The translations under genes and the position numbers were made by a program. 60,000 bases of DNA from Symbiodinium natans (lineage: Eukaryota > Sar > Dinophyceae > Suessiales > Symbiodiniaceae): the NCBI GenBank assembly GCA_905221605.1, contig CAJNDS010000693.1, positions 1 to 60,000 on the forward strand. The letters are read 5' to 3'. The notes below the pieces were generated by a model. That model worked only from the letters and a program-made list of their open reading frames with translations. It ran no database searches and was not told where the DNA came from. Numbering within the stretch: the first letter of the stretch is position 1; every line of letters begins with the position of its first letter. Positions 27,401 through 39,400 of this stretch are shown piece after piece.

Positions 27401-30400
27401 GCGTACACATGACTTCCTTCACGGAATAGAATAATATTATAAGGGCGTGAATATAAGCACTAGAACGCCCACATCATTGAAACACATCTGTCACGCGTTT
27501 CGTTCTCTCGCTCATTCACTCATTTACTTCGTTCATTCACGTCTTTCACTCACTTATTATATTATCCCGCGAGGCTTGAATTGAGCTCAATCTGTAAAGT
27601 TGTAACTTGTCTGAATGCCGAGCGAAAGGTTTCGTGGGCTCATGCAGGCTGCTTACAGGCTTCTGGGAAGTGGCAGAGGTCCGAGCCCCAGTGCCAAGGT
27701 AGATTCTGTAGCCGGTGACCTGAAAGGTTTCCATGGGGGTTTGGGGAAAGGGTGCTTTACATGCAGAAGCTTCAGAACAAAAGCTCTTGCACGTTAAAGT
27801 TTAGGTTTGCAGAAGCAGGGGTTCATAAGTTGGTACTGATTCTTTGCATGCCTAAGAGGCTTGCCCCGGCCTCTCTTAGAACGTTTTCGGGTACACAACG
27901 AACGCAGCGACACCTCAAAATCCGAGCCGATACCCAACCTTCCCTGCAATCCCCCCGGGGCTCCTGGGAGATGTCGTTTGGCTCCGCCCAGCTCAAGTTG
28001 CCGCCGATCTGCCGTGTAGCCCAAGACAACTTCCACACTTCTGCGAGTGAAACATTTTGGCGACATGCAGGAAACAGGAATTGGTCGCTTATGTCTTCAG
28101 CGGGCTTCAGAGGTTTTTGATCGGGAGCTCAGATCGTGAGGGAAACGTGCGGCTTGAGGTACTAGGGCCCACATGCACTGTGTGGCGTCCATTGCGTCGT
28201 CGTCTTCCCAATGGGGCTCTAAGTCAAACTCACCGGGTTTCATTCACAAAGAGCTTTTCTCCAACTCTGCACCACGCGGCCTGGCCCTCATCGACATCCA
28301 CATCCGTAAAGGAGATGTTCCCAGCCTTATCATCTCTCAGAGGCCGAAACTTGGCCCCCCCTTGAAAAGTAAGTGTCCCTATCAGACGAACCCCAAGAAC
28401 CATCCCTAAGAACCACCTCTCCTCTCCAGACCCTGTGCTCTCAACCCTCAGTCAAGCCTCTTCTCCCCCCGAGGCGCTGGCCGAGATGTAAGAGTCCAGC
28501 AGGACGATGCTGACGGGCGTGGACTGCTCAGCCAGGCTGGACCTGGTTTTGAGCATCTCAGGGGCAAAGGCCTAGAAGAGGGCCTAGAAGAGGGCCTAGA
28601 AGAGGGCTTAGGGTTACGGCTATTTACCGTGCCAGCAAGATCGCGCATGTGAATCTGATCTAGCCCGGTTCCAGCCTTGGAGGGGGGCCTGCCATGGGCC
28701 TCTGAAAAAGGGAGGAGGGAATGTCTTGGCCACCCCACTTCGTGTAAGCACCAATGTGAGTCTGCGTTTCAAGGATGTCGATCTCCGTAAAAGACACCTG
28801 CAGACGGGCACGGCGCCGGTGGGGCACTGCCAGCCGCGTTCTAGAGGCGATCGGCTTCAGGTTTGGGGTGGTCGGATTCTTTGAGCTTTTGGGCCCTTTG
28901 GCTGGAAGGCGCGCCTGGTTGGTACCCACAGCAACCTGGCTCCCCAGCTGTGCCCGGGAGGCACAGCTCGAGCTTTGACAAAGGTAGACGCCTCAGGTGA
29001 CATCTCAGGGCCTAGGCATGTTCTGTACTTTGGCTGGGGGGCTGCTCTGTACTGTGGTAGAGTTCATCCGTCCAGTTAGAGGCGGGCTTGATGGATCATG
29101 ATCCTCATGCTCTTGCATTTACACCTCTGAAAGCAGTGAAATGGTATCAGACAGCAAGGCGATGGAATTGGCTACGAATCCATGCCAGCAAGTCGGAGCA
29201 GGCACAAGATGCCATGTTTTTTACCACTTTAGCCTGAAGAGCCCGGGACCCTGATGCTGCGCCCATCGGAAATCTGGGAGCAAAGCGATAGCCGGTCACC
29301 TGTGAAGAGTCGGCAGGCGGGGTCCACGTGACTCGGCCTCCCAGGGCTCGGGTTTGGGGCTTCGGGGCTTCTACTGGGAGCGAGGGGTGTGTGAAGGGCT
29401 GAATCTTCCAGGGCAACACCGGCCAAATTGGTGCCTGCCTTCATCTGTGGTGCCCCGTGGCTGCATGTGCCCCCCCAAGCCCCACGAAGCTTTCCCAACA
29501 CACTGAGTGGCAAGCCGCCAATCTGCAGCAAGTCGGCATCGCCGTCGGCAAAGGCCAGGTTGGACACCTCAGTGACACAAGGGTCGCGTTTTGCCCACTT
29601 TGGAGCAAGTCGGGTTTCGAGGTAAACGATCCCCTTCCGCTTTCTTCGGGTATGACGACAATGTGAGAAATGTTTGTTCTTAGTCTTGCCATGTAAGCTG
29701 GGTTAAGTTGCTTCTTCTTGATCCGGTGTCTGGGGCAATCGTAGGAATGGACCTACTACGGAAGCGAAGAACGGGAATGGCAACTGGTAGATAATATTCT
29801 GAGCCATTCGATGGCGAACAATCACCAAAACCTGCCATGTGTGTAATCTCGGCGTCCGACGCTTGCTGAGGTGTCTGTCAGCACGGCCGCAGATGGCAAG
29901 TCTTGTTCCTCAGCATGAGCCCATGCTTGGTTCTTCCCGTGCATGTGCTAGATGCACTCTTCTGTACCACTATGACAGGTCCCCTAAGCCTGCTGGTCCC
30001 CAAATTCCCCCACAACATCCCACAACTCTCCTATACCGATGCGAGGATTCCCCGAACAAGGCTGGGAGTTGCACACCGATGCTCGACTGCGTGTAAGCCA
30101 GCACGTAAGCGTACCTCCCAGCGTCTCACTGACATCTCACTGACATCTCGCTTTGGACGGCTAGGAACTCAATGGATTTCGGCAGGGCTTGTGATATAGG
30201 AGCTTACGAAAGCTGAGGGGCTCTGCCCTCGACTGTAAGCTGAGACCCAGACAGCTGCAGCGTTGCGCTGTCTGTGTAAGAGAGGCCTGCGGCATGCACT
30301 GACAATCACTGACACTTGAAAGGGGTGACGAACTGCAGAAGCATGCGGAAGCCGCAGAAGGGCCGGCTCAGGGTTTGTTCTTGGTGCATTCAGGGACTGC

Positions 30401-33400
30401 AGCTTCGCAGAAAAGATGAGGGGCCCACTGTGGACTCCGGCAGCCACGCTGCTAATCAAGGAGCGGCCGGTGCCAACGTCATCCATCGCCAAATAGACCT
30501 CTCTGCTTTCTCTTCTCAAGGAGTTTCAGGCACTTTTATGGCATTTCATGGCATTTTTTTTTGGGGGGGGGGGGGGGCAAAGTCATAGGACAGGATACTT
30601 CAACCGAGCTTCTTCAGGTGAAGCTTTGAACCTTCCAAATCTAGGGGGCTCCTTCTTCAGGGACTGACGGACTGCCAAGCTCCCAATCCAACGCCCTGGG
30701 CCCGAAGCAAGACAACCTCAGCCAGTATACCTGAAAGCCCAAAGCTCCGGCGAGGCTAGCGTTTCAGTGTAGAGAGAGGGCTTGAAATTCTGGTAGTTCT
30801 GGTTCTGCGGGTGCCCGGGACGCCGCGCATTGTACTGCTGCACTTCGCTGCTGTTCGGTGCAGACCACCTGGCGGCTTCCGGATTCGGGGGAGGCTGAGC
30901 TTCGCATCGCATCGCAGTGGGGTCCAGAGTTCAAGTCTTGAGCGGCCAAGGGAGGCTTCTGGATCCCTCGGGCCAAGGCAAGCTGCCGATCACGAAACGC
31001 GCACAGCGTCTTGGAGTAAGTGAAAAAGAGGTAGTTGGATGGATGACATCGGGCTACAGCGCAGGCCCACCAGAAACAGCTTCAGCATCTGACCGATGGT
31101 CGGATGTGCGGTTTCAAAATACGGGACTCCTGCGAAACCTGGGTGCATATGTACAGTACCAAAGGCCTGCACTGAACTCAAGACGTCCTCGACTCCCAGC
31201 GGCAAGGGATGTTCTCACATGACGGCACAACCACACCCAGAAACACGTCGGTAGATATGTGCATATCTCAGAAAAAAAAACCGCAACAATACCAACAGGC
31301 AGGAATTCCTACAACTATGTGCACCGAACTTAACACAATCGTGCCAGGCAAAGCTGAATGACGCCCCCCAGCTCGCCGGCATCCAGCCGCTTGTCCTTAC
31401 AAATTGTCTGAGGGTAAAGAAGGGTCTCGGAAGTTTAGGAAGCTTGCGGCAGCTTGGGGTCCACGAGGCCATGGCAGCTTGTACAGCTTGAGGCTGTTGG
31501 AGGTCGAGTTTTGGTGTAAGGTCTCAACTGTCACATACATCAACACTTCCATGAAGGGCTCTGGCTCTAACTGTGAGCCCTAAGCCCTAAACCAAACACG
31601 GACGATCTATGAGTTCCAGCTGAACTAAAGCTGAAACCCAGTTAGCCATACCATTTGTCAAGGGATCTGCCGACCACCCATGAATATGCTGAGTTCCCTG
31701 CCACGAAAGAAAGGTCTTGCGGCGAGAAGTCCACATCCGCCACACTCACCACCACGGGCGTGGTTTGCAGTGAGAAGGAAGACCTTACTTGGGCTTTCAT
31801 GCACTTTATTGGCATGTGCCGTTCCGGAAAAGAGCTCAAGATCAGTCTCTCGAAAGGATTGCGGATGCTGTGAGAGCCCGGCCGCGAGTGGATGAGGATC
31901 TCTGAGTACGTCGCGTTGGTTGAAACCTTGGCTGGGTTTGGGTCTTGGCACGCATGTGAAAAGCTACGAAATGAATGCAGAAATCTACCACAACGAAGGC
32001 CCGTCACTCACTGACAAACTACGCAAAGTGGAGCACTCCCTGAAGGGAGCCAGCTGATTTCTTTTGCTTATTCTTTGTGTCGCTAGTGTTTGTAAGTCCT
32101 TGTCCTTCGTTCTTTTGCATCTCCCCACTCTTTCTAGGGATAACGGGAACCTCGTTGAATCTCTCCGAGGCCAGCACAGGAATTGTGTAACTGTTGGTCC
32201 CCACCGGCAGCTCTGCAACCAGAACACCACCAGCATTGTCATTCCAGTACCTTCCAGCCATGCTCGGAAAGTAGATGTGCAGATCTAGCGCGAAAGTTGT
32301 CAGCTTGCAGAGGCTTGCAGACGGAATCCGGTACTTAGTACAACCGATTTTCGGAACTGAAAGGCAACGGGCCACCTTCTTCAAGAAGAGCACAAGATAC
32401 TGCCGGACCCTAAAAACTCAGCAGTGTCACCCCCGTCATCTTGCTCTGGGAGCCCGCGCAGGGAGTAAGAGATGACCTGCCGCAAGGATGAGAGGTGCAG
32501 GGTCCGGTCTCAAAGAGTATATGGGGGTTGCACTGGTTGCACTGTTTGAGGGAACAACTGCAAAGCAAAACTCCTGAAGCGGCAAGCTCAAAGGCGCCTG
32601 AGAGGTGTCCGTGGGAGAGGTCCAGGTGATTGGACCTCAAAGCTCAAGACGAAGGGGGCGCCCCTTAAAAGGACTCTGGCCTAAACGAACTCCAAACCGT
32701 AGGTCTCGAAGTACAGGAGCTTGTAGGCACTTAGGGCTGGTCCAGGGTTTCCAGTTTTCTGTAAGTAGTCTTCAAGGCTCCCGGATCTTGCAGCAACAAT
32801 GCCAGGGCCGCACGCTCCCCTCTTGGGGCTCCTGCCGGCGATGTCATCGGCATCCGGATCGAGGTCCGTAAACTGTGGGGAGATCCTTCGCAGCTCATTT
32901 CTGCGGGATGCATAAGACTTCCGTCGCATCCCAGCGCCCTCTGAAAGACTCGCAAAGTGCTCAACTCCTTGAAGCCTTCAAAGCGCTGTTCGAGACCCCG
33001 GGCCCCGGACACACTCCCATCGGTATCGTTGAAGGCCTCGTGCTGCAAAGGGATCATCCCGGGCAGGGAAGCCATAGGATCAGTCCTCCCCCCGAGTCCT
33101 GCGCTCTATCAAGCTTGGAACCCAAAACCTGCCCATCTCCCCCAGAGTAAGAAGTTGATCACTCAGAAGGAGGTCCCATCTGAAGGAGGAGCCGAAAGCG
33201 TTGCTTCGTACACCTTGGCCTGTCAAACCTTGAACCAGAAGACAGAAACTGTCCAACACTATAACATCCTGCAAGGCTAAACATCCGGATCCCACGGCTG
33301 AGCCCGGCACCAGTGAGTGCCTCAGACAAGTTTCGTTTCTTGGCGGAGATCTAGTGCATAAAGGCTGAAAGGTGTATAAGGGGTATGTATCAAGGGTACA

Positions 33401-36400
33401 TAAGGGGTATACCTCCTGTTCGAAGCTTCAATATACGTGTCAGCCCCGCGCTTGCCCATCTTTGACAAGCGACCACGAACTGGTGTCAACAAATCGTACT
33501 TCTTCTGGCAAAAAAAACGTGCTTCTTCATCTTTGACATTCGAGCCCAAACTGGTGGCAACAAATCGTACCTCTTCCCATCAATGAGCACGAACTGGTGG
33601 CAACAAATCGTGCTTCTTCCCATCTTTGACAATCGAGCACAAACTGGTGGCGACAAATCGTACTTCCTCATCTTTGACACTCGAGCACAGACTGGTGGCA
33701 ACAAATCGAACTTCTTCCCACCTTTGAGCACGAACTGGTGGCAACAAATCGTACTTCTTCCCATCTTTGACAATCGAGCACAAACTGGTGACAACAAATC
33801 GTACTTCTTCCCATCTTTGAGCACGAACTGGTGGCAACAAATCGTACTTCTTCCCATTTTTGAGCATAAACTGGTGGCAACAAATCGTACTTCTTCCCAT
33901 CTTTGACACTCAAGCAGGAACTGGTGGCAACAAATCGTACTTCTTCCCATCTTTGACAAACGAGAAGGAACTGGCGGCAACAAATCGTACTTCTTGCCAT
34001 CTTTGAGCACGAACTGGCGGCAACAAACCGTACTTCTTCCCATCTTTGACAATCGAGCACGAACTGGCGGCAACAAATCGTACTTTTTCCCATCATTGAC
34101 AGTCGAGCACAAACTGGTGGCAACAAATCGCGCTTCTTCCCATCTTTGACAATCGTGGCGGCAACAAATCGTATTTCTTTCCATCATTGACAATCGAGCA
34201 CAAACTGGTGGCAACAACACGTGCTTTTTCCCATCTTTGACAATCGAGCACAACCTGGTGGCAACAAATCGTACTTCTCCCCATCTTTGAGCACGAACAG
34301 GCGGCAACAGATCGTACTTCTTTCCATCTTTGACAATGAAGCACAAACTGATGGCAACATAACTGCTTCTTCCCATCTTTGACTATTCAAGCACAGACTG
34401 CTGGCAACAAATCGTACTTGTTCCCATCAATGAGCGCAAACTGGCAGCAACAGATCGTACTTCTTCCCATCTTTGACAGGCGAGCACAACCTGGTGGCAA
34501 CAAAACGTACGTCTTCCAATTTTGACAATCGAGCACAAACTGTGCGGCAACAAATCGTACTGCTTCCCATCTTTGACAATCGAGTACAACCTGGTGGCAA
34601 CAAATTGTACTTCTTAACTGGTGGCAACAAATCGTACTTCTTCCCATCTTTGACAATCGAGCACAAACTGGTGACAACAAATCGTACTTCTTCCCATCTT
34701 TGACAATCGCGCACAAACTGGCGGCAACAAATCGTGCTTCTTCCCATCTTTGACAGTCGAGCACAAGCTGGTGGCAACAAATCGTACTTCTTCCCATCTT
34801 TGACAATCGAGCACAAGCTGGTGACAACAAATCGTACTTCTTCCCATATTTGAGCACTAACTGGTGGCAACACATCGTACTTCTTCCCATCTTTGAGCAT
34901 GAACTGGTGGCAACAAATCGGCCCTGGTGGCAACAAATCGTACTTCTCCCCATCTTTGACACTCGAGCACAAACTGGTGGCAACAAATCGTACTTCTTCC
35001 CGTGCTCCTAAGCACATTTTTACACTAGTAGTTGAGCCTTGACTCATTTCTGAAAGGGTCTTCTACTTCCCAAAACCTGAAACTCAGAACCCTTTCGGCC
35101 AAGCAGCGGTGTGAGTTGCTCACCCTGGGCGTTGGAAGAATAAATCAGCCAGAAGGCATTTGCCTTGGCACACCAAGCCCCATGTCTTACTTGGGCTCTT
35201 GGAGATGGCTTCTGCTTTCAGAGAGCCTTCCTGCCCCCTCTTAAGTGCAGGTAAGGATCTCCCACTGCAACATCCGAGACATTCAGCTCGTTGTTCGAGC
35301 CTCGGTCAGCTCTCAGAGGGGTGTGAAGTGTCAGGGTCTACTGTTGGGGTGTTGAACGGGTGTTGCAGCGGCGCTGTAGGGTTTACCGGTTCACTTCTTG
35401 TGTGCCTTCGTGTTGTGTTGCGCTGCTCCTGCTTTCATGAAGTGAGCGTTGTTTTCTGTGGTAGTTGCTCGCATTACCAGTTTCCCAAAATGTCCTGACA
35501 TTTCCCTTCTAAACCCATATTGAAAAGAAGGACCCGTAGATCAACCCCCCCCCCCCCACCCCGCTTGACTGAGCTTTCAAGCACATCCTGAGCTCTGCGC
35601 TGGCAGCCGCGCTTGCTTGCAGTGTCCGGCCGGTGCCAGTTGCATCCTGCATGTTGATTGTCTTAACTGGGCTTGGGGCTTCAAGTTTGAGTTTCGGTCG
35701 CAGGGATGACAGGAGTTGCGTTGCAATAGTAATAGTGTTGCAATGCATACGCATGAAGACTCTCTCATTCGTGGTCACAGCTGCACTAGTAAGTGCCAAA
35801 AGTGCACTAGTCAATTGTCGCGACCACCACAGCCCGGCAGCACAGAAGTTGCGTACGTTCCAGGTTAAAGCCTGCCGACGTCCCTTCGGCCTAACTGTCA
35901 GTCAGACGAATTAGGATGTCGGGATCAAGCAAGCACCTGTCTCTTGACGACTGCCTTTCGCATGCACCTCTACTCTAGCCAAGCACTAAACCAAACACGC
36001 ACTCTCAGCGAAACATCCCCACTTTTAACATGCACCTCCAAGCCAAACACCTCCCCTCTTGAGCTCCTTCAAACACTCCACTCTGGACCCCCGTCGCATG
36101 CACCTCTGAGCAAAAGAATGGTCTCCATTGAACCCAACTAAAAAACCGGTCCTCGGCCAAGTAGAGCCGGTACTCCGAAATCTCGTCGACCACCTCGCCG
36201 GCACCACAAGCGCCGCGCTCAGGGCCGGTTTTGGGTCCATGAACGTCAGAAAGCTTGTATGCCGTGATGAGGGTTTGAAATGGTTTTGGGGATTGGCTGA
36301 GATTGAGGACGGTGATTGAGAAGAACAACCTCGCAGGCATTTCAGCGGTTTTCGGCGGACTGACCAATGATCCCCTTCATACCTTTGGAGAGAGGCAGGG

Positions 36401-39400
36401 AACCAACTTGACAAATACTGCCCCTAGCCAACGCAGGAAGCTTTCATTCTCTAGGAATGCTTGCTGATGCAGGTTCGTACTCACTCTCCAATGGACCTTA
36501 GATAACTTAGATATGCACCCCTTGTAGCGGCGCTAGCACCTACAACCGAAACCCGATCCTAAGAGGAGGCAGAAGGCCGGACCTTCGATTCCGGGTGCAG
36601 CTGATAGTAACTGGGACTGGACTCCTATACCCTGCCTGGGCAGGCGTCCAGGTCGCTGTGCCGCCGAGCTCTTGGGCATCAAGGTCCTCCAAACACCCTG
36701 TGCTTGACTGTGCTTCGGGCCTGTGGTCTTTGGGAACTTGACGGAATGTGGCTTTCATAAGTGGAGCCCAACCTCGAGCGTTGAACCATGAACCCCCAAA
36801 AAGACTCCCCAAACCTAACGCCCAAAACCCTAATTTCCCTCATGGAAAGGGATTTCCCTCCTCGTCCGTGAAGTCAAGGTCAGAAGCCGAGTAGCTCAAG
36901 GCCTTCACTCTACTTCCGGCTTCTTCGGCTCTACAGCTCTAGGGTCTCTAGGGCCAATGGCCTCATGCTTTTGGGGCTTGGGGGGGGGGGGGGGAGTCTG
37001 TCGCTGAGCCCGTCGAAGCGTTTTCCGAGTTGTCAGAACCTCCTGGCTCCACTGCGAAGTGAGGGCATGCTGAGGAGGGCGCGGCATCAGCGAATGAAAG
37101 TGCCACCGGGGTAGACCTCTGGGTCTGGCACAGGAAGGGGTGAGGGTGCCTAAGGCTAGACACCTTGAGAACATGCAAACCCTCCTCCCAAGCTACTCTT
37201 CCACTTGCTTCACCGATACATGCATGTTAAAACCCAATTTCTGAATCACCCCAGCGTTGACCGAGAAAGGCCGGCTGCCCAGCGAGGCCCATGCTGCTCG
37301 TTTCCGGCAGTCGAAGACGAGTAGACGACCTGCAGCGCCAAGATTCCCCAAGGTTCTCCCCTTGTAGGAGATCTGATGGAACCATGGCGTTGCAGGCGAG
37401 GCACAAAGTGGGTGAAAGATCCGCGGGCGATGCTGGACAAGGCGACCTCAAACTCCCCAAGAGCACGGCCCTCACAAGTAGGGAAGGTGCGACTATAGTT
37501 TTGTTTACCCCAAGCTCATGGCTCACAGGGCTTAGTATAAGCGGGTGTGAAGGTGGGGTGTTCTGCAGATGCCCCCGGTTTCCGCTAAGAATCGCGAGGT
37601 TTTCCCCCTCTGGGGCTTCCACCGACCTGCTGCCTCCTACGGCCACGACGCCGACCTCCGAAGGCTCACAGAAGGAGGGTTTTTGCTGGAGAAGGCGAAC
37701 ATCAAGCAGTTCTCAAAGCGAACGGTGCCATCTGCTATCCCATCAGGATCCTTCGGGTTTCGATTGTCGGGCTTCATTTTACAGCCGCTCCCCCAGATGA
37801 GCGATTCTTGGAAGCCAGAAACTGCCAGAGCTACTCTAGCTCTTGCCACTTCGACTCCCGGAACCTGAGCCCCTTTACTTCGTTTAGTTTCCTGAAGGAC
37901 AAGTGCAGAACGCCGCATCTGCCTGTGACCGGTCCTGTCCCGACGCGCTTGTGGCGAGGTACACCGCCTTATGCAAGGCTTCGGGGTTTGGTTCTGTGCT
38001 CCAGGTTCCCCCACATCCGCAACAAAGGGCCAGTGCACACTGAACGGGAGGCATCTCAAGATTGCATTGTTTTCTCTACTCGCTGTGACGCACCTTCTCG
38101 CCTTCTCTCTGCCACTGCGTGTGGCATTGCACACTTGGATCACCAGAGCTTGGCAACCGGCGTATTGGCTGAGTTGTGTTTCACCAGTGGATGGAGAACT
38201 GAAGCGAAGATTGCCTGTAAAACGGCTTGCGCAAAGACATGCATATGAAGCAACGGTTGAAGGACTCTGAGACAAAGTTGCAAGAGGCCCTGTGGGCCGG
38301 CCTGTGAGGGATCCCAGGTTCAGATCCTTTCCGGCAAACTGCACGGACTGCACGCTGCCGCTCAAGTCGGTGATGGCGAGGCTGGTCGGAGTCTCTTGCC
38401 TGTGGCATCTGCAGCAATGGTGGCAACAACAGCAACCTGCAAAAATCAAAGCGTGCAAAACATCTCCAGTCAATTCCATGGAGCAACCCAAAGGCCCAAT
38501 CTGTGGCCCAGGCTCTGCGGTCAACGAGGCAACATAGAGCAATAGGTAGCTGGAAGCCTACAAGCTCGCACTTCAGGCTTAGGCACATGCCCTTCCCTTC
38601 ACACAACAGACCGCTGTGGAGGTCTGAACACCATATCCAGGTCCATGCTGTGTTCACCATTGTTCACACTTTTGGGTTGCCGGCGCTTGTAAGCGTGGTC
38701 TCCGGAACGGAGAAACCTGGCATCAGTTACTCGCGCTGTCGGATGCTGTCGGCTCTGGCTTCAGGATTCTTGGGCTTCCGGCTGTGGCACCATGCCGCTG
38801 GAACACTCCCGGAACACCGGTACCCCGAAATGTTTGTTGGCGTTCCAAACGGCTCCTACTACAGTACGTAGCAGTCCAGTATAGTCCAGTGCCCAAAGTG
38901 GCCAAGTTGCTTCCCTCCAGGGCGGAGACGGAGCCCAGAAGTGTCCTGCAAGGGTGAGTCTTTGGCTCTTTAAGTTCGGGTCTGGAGTCTGGGGGTTGGT
39001 AGATGACTTTAGGGATGTACAGGTTCATGCCTTAACTCGTGCGATGTCTAGGAGGCAAAAGATCTCGAAACTAAAAAAACTTGTTGCAGCCCGCAAGCTC
39101 TATTGGCTCACAAGTCCCTGTACCTCCATGAGTGCCAAAGTCGTCTGAACCATGGTAGTTCTGCCACAGCTATCGGCACCTGTCCTGTCGTTCCCAGCAA
39201 CATCGCTGGCAACCTGGGCATATGGCAAATGACCGGAGAACCCAGCCTGCAAAGTGAAATCGAAATAATTACAAAAGCATGGCAAATGAGCAGCACAAAC
39301 AGCAGAACGCTGAGTCGCACTCATAAATGTTGACTCCATCCACCTGACCAGCAATCAGGAGCATGTCTGACGACGTCTTCTCAGAATCTTCTGGAGTAAT

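Noticed and set aside
33486-34376. 296-codon minus frame as a genuine gene
   Set aside because: All three minus frames are open through the same tandem unit, which points to a stop-free minisatellite rather than selection. Kept as a finding, not annotated as CDS.
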